A DNA stretch of 64,000 nucleotides from DATBGZ01 sp963803115 (GTDB taxonomy: Bacteria > Actinomycetota > Actinomycetes > Mycobacteriales > Micromonosporaceae). Below, in pieces: positions 44,328 through 50,511 of the stretch. The stretch spans positions 434,001 to 498,000 of the forward strand of contig CAWDLN010000003.1 in NCBI GenBank assembly GCA_963803115.1, in the 5' to 3' direction. Within the stretch, counting starts at the first letter, position 1. Each line of letters begins with the position of its first letter. The notes below the pieces were generated by a model. It was not told where the DNA came from, did not search any database, and saw only the letters and a list, made by a program, of their open reading frames with translations. A program made the position numbers and the translations under genes.

Positions 44328-45788
44328 ATGGACACAGTTCTCGACACAAGCGTCTGGCATGGCCAAATCTACAGTGGAGGGTGGACCACCGCGCATGGCG
44401 GCGACATGCCGATCGTCGAGCCGGCGACCGGGGCCGAGCTGGGCCGGGCGGGACTGGGTGACGCCGAAGACGTTGCCCGGGCCGCGACCACCGCGACCGC
44501 CGCGCAGAAGGCGTGGGCCGCCACCAACTTCGAGGAGCGGGCCGCGGTGTTGCGGCGGGCAGGCGACCTGATCCTCAAGCACGCCAACGAGATCCAGCGC
44601 TGGGTCAGCCGCGAGACGGGCGCCATCGACGGCCTGGCCGCCTTCGCGGTCGGCGTCGCCTCGCAGGAGTGCTATGAGGCCGCCGCGCTGGCGCATCGGC
44701 CGGTGGGGGAGATCCTGCCCACGAACCAACCTCGGCTGAGTCTGTTGCGGCGGGTCCCGGTCGGCGTGGTGGGCGTGATCTCGCCGTTCAACGTGCCACT
44801 CATTCTTTCGACCCGCTCGATCGCGCCCGCGCTCGCGCTCGGCAACGCCGTGGTGGTCAAGCCGGACCCGCGCACGCCGCTCGCCGGCGGGTTCATCCAG
44901 GCCCGCGTGTTCGAGGCGGCCGGGTTGCCCGAGGGCCTGCTGCACGTCGTGCCGGGCGGCGCAGCCGTGGGCGAGGCGCTCATCGCCCACCCACAGGTAC
45001 GGGTGGTGTCCTTCACCGGATCCACCGCCGCCGGGCGGAAGGTGGGTGAGCTCGCGGCCCGCCACCTCAAGCGGGTGCATCTCGAGCTGGGCGGCAACTC
45101 CGCTCTCGTCGTGCTCGACGACGCCGACCTCGACCTCGCCGTCTCGGCCGGTGCCTGGGCCTCGTTCCTGCACCAGGGCCAGATCTGCATGACCGCCGGC
45201 CGGCACATCGTGGACGAGAAGATCGCTGACGCGTACGTCGCGGCGCTGTCCGAGCACGCGGACCACCTGCCCGTCGGCGACCCGACGACCGGTCAGGTGG
45301 CGCTCGGCCCGCTGATCGACGAGGGCCAGCGCGACAAGGTCCACGGCCTGGTTACGTCCACTGTGGACGCTGGTGCCAAGCTCACCGCCGGCGGCCGGTT
45401 CGAGGGGCTCTTCTACCGGCCCACGGTGCTGGACGGAGTACGGCCGGAGATGCCGGCCTACGCTCAGGAGGTCTTCGGCCCCGTGGCGCCGGTGCTGCGC
45501 TTCTCCAGCCTGGACGAGGCGGCGACGCTCGCCGCGGACAGTGGCTACGGGCTATCGCTCGGCATCCTCAGCCGGGACGTGATGAAGGCGCTCGCGCTGG
45601 CCGAGCAGATCCCAACCGGGATCGTCCACATCAACGACCAGACCGTCAACGATGAGGCCGTGGCGCCGTTCGGCGGCGTGCTCGACTCCGGCACCGGTGT
45701 CCGGTTTGGCGGCTCGGCCAACATGGACGCCTTTACCGACCAGCGCTGGATCACGATCCGCGGCGACATCCCCGCGTACCCCATGTGA
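44328..45788 (+). CDS. Aromatic-type aldehyde dehydrogenase (benzaldehyde/vanillin-like)
   Basis: 486 residues from ATG 44328, without frameshifts. NAD(P)-dependent ALDH: RVPVGVVGVISPFNVPLILS, VVKPDPRTPLAGG, VVSFTGSTAAGRKVGELA, catalytic Glu in HLELGGNSALVVLDDAD, nucleophilic Cys in HQGQICMTAGRHIV, and YAQEVFGPVAPVLRF. The overall pattern is like benzaldehyde and vanillin dehydrogenases, which feed protocatechuate-type pathways; its position between the ABC importer and near pca supports that (inference). A perfect TCCACTGTGGA palindrome at 45357 encodes STVD. Confidence 0.88.
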   Translation: MDTVLDTSVWHGQIYSGGWTTAHGGDMPIVEPATGAELGRAGLGDAEDVARAATTATAAQKAWAATNFEERAAVLRRAGDLILKHANEIQRWVSRETGAIDGLAAFAVGVASQECYEAAALAHRPVGEILPTNQPRLSLLRRVPVGVVGVISPFNVPLILSTRSIAPALALGNAVVVKPDPRTPLAGGFIQARVFEAAGLPEGLLHVVPGGAAVGEALIAHPQVRVVSFTGSTAAGRKVGELAARHLKRVHLELGGNSALVVLDDADLDLAVSAGAWASFLHQGQICMTAGRHIVDEKIADAYVAALSEHADHLPVGDPTTGQVALGPLIDEGQRDKVHGLVTSTVDAGAKLTAGGRFEGLFYRPTVLDGVRPEMPAYAQEVFGPVAPVLRFSSLDEAATLAADSGYGLSLGILSRDVMKALALAEQIPTGIVHINDQTVNDEAVAPFGGVLDSGTGVRFGGSANMDAFTDQRWITIRGDIPAYPM

Positions 45789-45794
45789 CCGCAA

Positions 45795-45840
45795 GGAAGG
45801 GCACCTTTCATACGGATTCTGGCCATGAAGGTGCCCTTCC
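45795..45840 (+). terminator. AAGGGCACCTT-type hairpin terminator
   Basis: The arm GGAAGGGCACCTTTCA (45795-45810) pairs with TGAAGGTGCCCTTCC (45826-45840), with one bulged T and a loop of about 15 nt. There is no T-run. It begins 7 nt after the aldehyde dehydrogenase stop. A degenerate relative lies at 62632-62689. Confidence 0.6.
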
Positions 45841-45875
45841 TCGCGTGCCGTTCGCCTCGACCGGAGGAGCACACC

Positions 45876-46997
45876 ATGACAGTCCGTACCACTCCGCCGT
45901 TCCGCGCCGACCACGTCGGCAGCCTCCTGCGACCGCCGCAGCTTCTCCAGGCCCGGGACGATCGGGCGGCCGGCCGGATCCCAGCAGATGAGCTCCGCAC
46001 GATCGAGGACGACGCCATCCGGGACATTGTGCAGATGCAGGCCGACGTCGGGCTGCGGTCGGCCACCGATGGTGAGTTCCGCCGTACCTCCTGGCACATG
46101 GACTTCATCTACCAGCTCGGCGGCGTGTCCAAAGGGGACGGTCAGATCCGGGTCCGGATGCACAACGCCGAGGGCGACGTGGAGTTCACCGCGCCGGCGC
46201 TGCACATCGGAGCCCCGATCCGGCTGAACGAACCCATATTCGGCGATCACTACACGTACCTGCGGTCGATCGTCGGTCCCGACATCACCGCCAAGTTGAC
46301 GATCCCGTCGCCGTCGATGGTCCACTACCGGGGCGGCCGGGCGGCCATCGACCCGGCCGTCTACCCCGACGAGGAGCAGTTCTGGAGCGACCTCTCGGCC
46401 GCCTACGCCGACCAGGTGGCGGCCTTGGCCGGGCTCGGCTGCACCTACCTTCAGCTCGACGACACCAGCCTCGCGTACCTCAACGACCCGCAACAGCGGG
46501 CGGAGCTCGCCGCGCGAGGTGATGACGCCGAGCACCAGCACCTGCGCTATATCAAGCAGATCAACGCCGCCATCTCGGGCCGGCCCGCGGGCATGGCCGT
46601 GACCACGCACATGTGCCGGGGGAACTTCCGGTCGTCGTGGGCGGCCTCGGGGTCGTACGACTTCGTGGCCGAGGCCCTCTTCAGCGAGCTGGCCGTGAAT
46701 GGCTTCTTCCTCGAGTTCGACGACGAACGGTCGGGCGGCTTCGCCCCCCTCCGCTTCGTGCCACCGGGCAAAATGGTCGTGCTCGGGCTGGTGACGACAA
46801 AGCGGGGCCAGCTCGAGTCGAAGGACGAGCTCAAGCGTCGCATCGACGAGGCATCCCGCTTTGTGCCGCTGGAGCAGCTGTGCCTGTCGCCACAGTGCGG
46901 GTTCTCGTCCACTGTGGAGGGAAACGTACTGAGCTACGACGAGGAGGTGGCCAAGCTCCGGCTGATCGTCGAGACCGCCGCCGAGGTCTGGGGGTGA
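45876..46997 (+). CDS. MetE C-terminal-like methyltransferase (YxjG-type)
   Basis: 373 residues from ATG 45876, with GGAGGAGC upstream. It corresponds only to the catalytic C-terminal half of cobalamin-independent methionine synthase: RADHVGSLLRPPQLLQARDD, YLQLDDTSLAYLND, zinc ligands His and Cys in TTHMCRGNFRS and Cys in LCLSPQCGFSSTVEGN. Single-domain relatives transfer methyl groups, some from sources other than methyltetrahydrofolate. Next to an aromatic aldehyde dehydrogenase and pca it might take part in methyl or O-demethylation metabolism (speculative); methionine salvage is the alternative. The TCCACTGTGGA palindrome at 46908 encodes STVE. The stop overlaps the next start by 4 nt. 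Confidence 0.83.
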   Translation: MTVRTTPPFRADHVGSLLRPPQLLQARDDRAAGRIPADELRTIEDDAIRDIVQMQADVGLRSATDGEFRRTSWHMDFIYQLGGVSKGDGQIRVRMHNAEGDVEFTAPALHIGAPIRLNEPIFGDHYTYLRSIVGPDITAKLTIPSPSMVHYRGGRAAIDPAVYPDEEQFWSDLSAAYADQVAALAGLGCTYLQLDDTSLAYLNDPQQRAELAARGDDAEHQHLRYIKQINAAISGRPAGMAVTTHMCRGNFRSSWAASGSYDFVAEALFSELAVNGFFLEFDDERSGGFAPLRFVPPGKMVVLGLVTTKRGQLESKDELKRRIDEASRFVPLEQLCLSPQCGFSSTVEGNVLSYDEEVAKLRLIVETAAEVWG

Positions 46998-48208
46998 TCC
47001 GACCGCCGGAGGGCGGTCCCGCCGGTTGGTGGCTCCTGGCGCTCGCGTTGGTCGCGGCGAACCTGCGCCCGATCATCTCCTCGGTGCCACCCCTGGCCGA
47101 CCAGCTGGCGGCGGAGTTCGGTCTCAGCGCTACTGCGGTCGGGGCGCTGACCACCCTGCCGGTGGTGTGCATGGGCTTGTTCGCACCGTTGGCGGCGCTG
47201 CTCGCCCGGCGCTACGGCGAGTCCACTGTGCTCGCCGCCGCGATCGGTGTCATCGGGATTGGGGCGGGCGCAAGGGCCCTGGCCGGGACCGCTGGACTCT
47301 ACAGTGGAGCGATCATCGCCGGCGTGGGCATTGCGATCGCGGGTACGCTGTTGCCGTCCCTGGTCCGCAGGCGATTCCCCGACCGGGTCGGTCCGGTCAC
47401 CGGGCTCTACACAGCGGCGCTCATCGCCGGTGCCTTTGTCGCCGCCGGTGCCACCGAGCCGTTGCGACACGCGCTGGGTCTCTCGCCACAGGTGGCCCTC
47501 GCGCTCTGGACGCTGCCCGCCGCCGGGGCGCTGATGGCATGGCTGCTCGTCAAACACCTCCCGCCAGCCACGGCCCTGGCGCGCGTCACGTTTCCCTGGC
47601 GGAGCAAGGCGGCGTGGCTGGGCACCCTGTTCATGGGTGGGCAGTCACTGCTCTTCTACGCGACGCTCGCCTGGCTCGCGGCGACCTACACGAAGCTCGG
47701 ACACAGCGCGTCCTACGCCGGGTTGTTGCTCGCGGTCTTCAGCGCGACCCAGGTGATCACGGCGCTCGCTATGCCCGCGCTCGCCCATCGGTCCGGTGAC
47801 GTGCGCCCGTGGATCGCGATCTCGGTCGGTGTCACCGCGTTCGGGCTCGCGATGGTGGCGTTCGCCCCGGAGGCGATCCTCGGCTCCGCGGCACCGTGGG
47901 CCTGGGCGAGCCTGCTCGGCCTCGGCATGGGTGGCAACCTCGCGCTCGCCCTGCTGGTGCTGACCCAGAACGCTCCGACGCCTCAGGCCGCGTCGGCCTT
48001 TACCGGGATGGCGTTTTTCGTCGGCTACCTGATGGCGGCCGTCGGGCCCGTGGCCGCCGGCGCGCTGCGTGATGTCACGGGCAGCTACAAACCCGTCTTC
48101 GCGACGCTCGCGGTACTCGGCCTGGCGACCCTGGCCGTCGGCGTCGCGGCCGCTCAACCGACCGCCGTGGTCGAGCCCGGAGCGTCCGCTCATACAAGAT
48201 CGCCGTGA
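46994..48208 (+). CDS. MFS transporter, CynX/NimT family
   Basis: 404 residues from GTG 46994, overlapping the MetE-like gene by 4 nt. Twelve hydrophobic segments typical of the major facilitator superfamily. The N-terminal AANLRPIISSVPPLADQLAA, FGLSATAVGALTTLPVVCMG and FAPLAALLARRYGESTVLAA identify the CynX/NimT branch, whose members move cyanate, 2-nitroimidazole or related small anions. The last residues (EPGASAHTRSP) run into a 36-bp tandem repeat. Ligand unknown. Confidence 0.87.
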   Translation: MIRPPEGGPAGWWLLALALVAANLRPIISSVPPLADQLAAEFGLSATAVGALTTLPVVCMGLFAPLAALLARRYGESTVLAAAIGVIGIGAGARALAGTAGLYSGAIIAGVGIAIAGTLLPSLVRRRFPDRVGPVTGLYTAALIAGAFVAAGATEPLRHALGLSPQVALALWTLPAAGALMAWLLVKHLPPATALARVTFPWRSKAAWLGTLFMGGQSLLFYATLAWLAATYTKLGHSASYAGLLLAVFSATQVITALAMPALAHRSGDVRPWIAISVGVTAFGLAMVAFAPEAILGSAAPWAWASLLGLGMGGNLALALLVLTQNAPTPQAASAFTGMAFFVGYLMAAVGPVAAGALRDVTGSYKPVFATLAVLGLATLAVGVAAAQPTAVVEPGASAHTRSP

Positions 48209-48284
48209 TCACCCGGGGCGTCCGCTCGCACAAGATCGCCGTGATCACCCGGGGCGTCCGCTCGCACAAGATCGCCGTGATCGA
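48183..48284 (+). repeat. 36-bp tandem repeat, nearly three copies
   Basis: The unit starts CGTCCGCTC(A/G)(T/C)ACAAG, continues ATCGCCGTGATCACCCGGGG, and repeats at 48183, 48219 and 48255 with exact 36-bp spacing and only two or three base changes. The first copy overlaps the MFS stop codon; the third ends at GTGATCGATC. The core contains ACAAGATCGCCGTGATC. Confidence 0.9.
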
Positions 48285-48542
48285 TCTCGTTGCGGTCCAT
48301 GCCCCATGATCACCGTGACTGTCGCATGTGGACGGCTGAGTGCGGATCGGGGCGCTGGTTGCGCACGGTAATCTCCCGCGAAGATCACCGTGTGCACGTC
48401 GAGAGGGTGGACGCACGGCTCAAACTCGACCCGCGCCCGGTGATCAAGCGGATGCGTCGGCCGGACACAGCGATTTCAGCGCGTCTACGCCTCGAGCCCG
48501 GTGACCAAGTTACGTCGCGAACTAAAGCCGCACGCAAGATCG
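48285..48542. other. Intergenic region, no gene seen
   Basis: About 258 bp between the MFS gene and ctaA, which converge on it. Contains scattered GATCACCGTG-like words related to the tandem repeat but no coding frame with family character and no clear terminator. Confidence 0.5.
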
Positions 48543-49511
48543 TCAAGTGCGGGCGGAGGTCGCCGCGGCGCGGGTGGCCGCTGGCGTCTCGGTGACCGTG
48601 GGCCGGTCGCGGGTGGAGTAGAGCGTCGCGAGCGTGGCGAGCCAGACCCCACACGCACCCGCCATATGGACGCCCACGAGGATCTCCGGCAGGTGGGTCG
48701 CGTACTGGACGAACCCGATAAGACCCTGCGCGGCGATGATCCCAATCAGCCACGCGGCCCGCGTCGCGGTCACGGTCGAGCCCACCGCGCGGAACGCGAA
48801 CCAGGTCGCTACCGCCACGCCGACCAGCAGGAATACCAGGTCCGCGTGGACCTGAGCGATCGACTGTGGGTCGAGCCCGTTGCGCTTCGCGTTGGCGTCG
48901 CCGGCGTGTGGCCCGCTTCCCGTCACCACCGTGCCCACCACGACCACCGCGAACGAAGCGGCGACCAGCAGAGCGGTCAGCCAGCGCAGCGGCGCCGGTA
49001 CGGTCGAAACAGGCGGCTCGTCCGATTCCGTGGTGGCGCGCCAGAACGCGTACGCGGCCGCGATCACCGCCATCGATGCGAGGAAGTGGCACCCGACGAC
49101 CCAGGGATTCAAATCGGTCAGGACCGTCACCCCGCCGATCACGGCCTGAGCCGGGATTCCCAGTCCGGCGAGCACGGAGAGACGTACCACCCGGCGGCGT
49201 CGCGGCCGTTGCCGCAGGGCCAGGACGAATCCGGCCCCCGCGATCAGCGCCAGCGCAAAGGTCAGCAGCCGGTTCCCGAACTCGATCATGACGTGGATAC
49301 CCATCGCCGGATCGGCGACGTATGACCCTGCCGTGCACGTCGGCCAGGTCGGACAGCCCAGCCCCGAGCCGGTCAGCCGTACCGCGCCGCCCGTGATCAC
49401 GATGCCGACGTTGGCGATGACCGACGCGAGCGCCACTCGTCGCAGCACGTCAGCTGAGGGTGGGCGGGCGAGTGCGGCCGAGCGGGAGCGCGGGCTGGAC
49501 ACGCGGCTCAT
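48543..49511 (-). CDS. ctaA: Heme A synthase
   Basis: 322 residues from ATG 49511. It oxidises heme O (made by CtaB, 22874) to heme A. About eight helices with the four heme-ligand histidines visible in GIHVMIEFGNRLLTF, VVGCHFLASMAV, IAQVHADLVFLLVG and LVGVHMAGACGVWLA. A Cys pair, CPTWPTC, lies in the first extracellular loop as in class C CtaA proteins. Divergent from sufR, with a large hairpin and an iron box in between. Confidence 0.93.
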   Translation of the reverse strand: MSRVSSPRSRSAALARPPSADVLRRVALASVIANVGIVITGGAVRLTGSGLGCPTWPTCTAGSYVADPAMGIHVMIEFGNRLLTFALALIAGAGFVLALRQRPRRRRVVRLSVLAGLGIPAQAVIGGVTVLTDLNPWVVGCHFLASMAVIAAAYAFWRATTESDEPPVSTVPAPLRWLTALLVAASFAVVVVGTVVTGSGPHAGDANAKRNGLDPQSIAQVHADLVFLLVGVAVATWFAFRAVGSTVTATRAAWLIGIIAAQGLIGFVQYATHLPEILVGVHMAGACGVWLATLATLYSTRDRPTVTETPAATRAAATSART

Positions 49512-49592
49512 GGTACGGCTGTGCCCGTTTGCGCCCGCTTGGCCCCCGTCGACGGCGGCATCTTCGGGTGGCTCCCAGCGTCTTCTCCGGCG

Positions 49593-49654
49593 CCCAGTTG
49601 GTCACACAATGGGCGCTTCGTTTGCCCGAACTGCCCATTATGTGACCAACTGGG
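49593..49654. repeat. Long imperfect palindrome between ctaA and sufR
   Basis: A 22-base arm at 49593-49614 (starting CCCAGTTGGTCACA) pairs with 49633-49654 (ending TGTGACCAACTGGG) with a single mismatch and an 18-nt loop. No T-run follows and it lies between divergent genes, so it is probably not a simple terminator. Confidence 0.85.
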
Positions 49655-49679
49655 GCCATCAGCGGGCCCCGGAGGCCGC

Positions 49680-49698
49680 TTAGGTAAGGCTTACCATT
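49680..49698. promoter_or_regulatory. IdeR/DtxR-like iron box
   Basis: TTAGGTAAGGCTTACCATT matches the IdeR/DtxR consensus TWAGGTWAGSCTWACCTWA at 17 of 19 positions, and its centre GGTAAG-G-CTTACC is a perfect palindrome. It lies about 64 nt upstream of sufR and 168 nt upstream of ctaA. Confidence 0.7.
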
Positions 49699-49748
49699 CG
49701 TGAACGGGGTCACCGGAAGTCCGGTTTGCGCCCCGGCAGCGATTTACG

Positions 49749-49754
49749 TAACGT
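49749..49754 (+). promoter_or_regulatory. Putative -10 box, leaderless sufR
   Basis: TAACGT, then 7 nt, then GTG 49762. Downstream of the iron box by about 50 nt, so a repressor at the box would sit upstream of, or over, the -35 region. Confidence 0.4.
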
Positions 49755-49761
49755 TGCCGTT

Positions 49762-50511
49762 GTGAAAACCTTGGCGGGTCCGGCGCTGGCCGCCGCCACG
49801 ACGCCCGACGTCGCGGTGACGGGCGGCGACAGCCGTACCCGGGACCGGGTCAAGGCGTACCTGCTCGCGCACGGCGGCGCGACAGTGGGCGAGGTCGGCG
49901 AGGCGCTCGGCCTGAGCCCGGCGGCGATCCGCAAACACCTGGACGCGCTGTTGCTCGAGGGCGACGTGATCACACGGGAGCAGCACGTCCTGGGCACCCG
50001 CGGCCGGGGTCGCCCAGCTAAGGTCTTCTCGCTGACTGACGCCGGCCGGCTGCGGTGCGGCACACATACATACGACAACCTGGCCAACGCGGCACTGCGG
50101 TGGATGGCCCGCGATGGCGGCGAGTCGGCGGTCGCTGCGTTCGCGGCCGATCTGGCCGGCGGCCTCGAGGAGCGATGCCGTACCGCAACGGCGCACGCGG
50201 GCGACGACCCGTTCGCGCGAGCCGAGGCGCTGGCCGAGGCGTTGTCCGCCGAGGGCTACGCTGCGTCGGCCTCGACGATCGCCTCGGGCGGGCAGCTGTG
50301 CCAGCACCACTGCCCGGTGGCGCACGTCGCCGCGGAGTTTCCGCAGCTGTGCGAGGCCGAGACGCAAGTGATCTCGCGCCTGGTCGGCACACACGTCCAG
50401 CGCCTGGCCACGATCGCCAACGGTGATGGGGTGTGCACCACGCACATCCCGGATCCACAGCGGATAGCACGTACGAACCCTGACCCGAGGAACACCGAGA
50501 GGGTGCAGTGA
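49762..50511 (+). CDS. sufR: SufR-type iron-sulfur regulator of the suf operon
   Basis: 249 residues from GTG 49762 (MKTLAGPALAAATTP). A DeoR/ArsR-like winged helix occupies the N-terminal half (RDRVKAYLLAHGGATVGEVG, LGLSPAAIRKHLDALLLEGD). The C-terminal cysteines that bind a [4Fe-4S] cluster are in GQLCQHHCPVAHVAAEFPQL (C-X3-C) with a third Cys in CEAE; a CTTH follows later. SufR represses suf when its cluster is intact. Its TGA overlaps the A of the sufB ATG, so regulator and target are co-transcribed. Confidence 0.93.
   Translation: MKTLAGPALAAATTPDVAVTGGDSRTRDRVKAYLLAHGGATVGEVGEALGLSPAAIRKHLDALLLEGDVITREQHVLGTRGRGRPAKVFSLTDAGRLRCGTHTYDNLANAALRWMARDGGESAVAAFAADLAGGLEERCRTATAHAGDDPFARAEALAEALSAEGYAASASTIASGGQLCQHHCPVAHVAAEFPQLCEAETQVISRLVGTHVQRLATIANGDGVCTTHIPDPQRIARTNPDPRNTERVQ

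Noticed and set aside
45841..45875. A riboswitch upstream of the MetE-like gene
   Set aside because: Only about 87 nt separate it from the aldehyde dehydrogenase and they are mostly the terminator hairpin; no cobalamin or SAM motif is visible.
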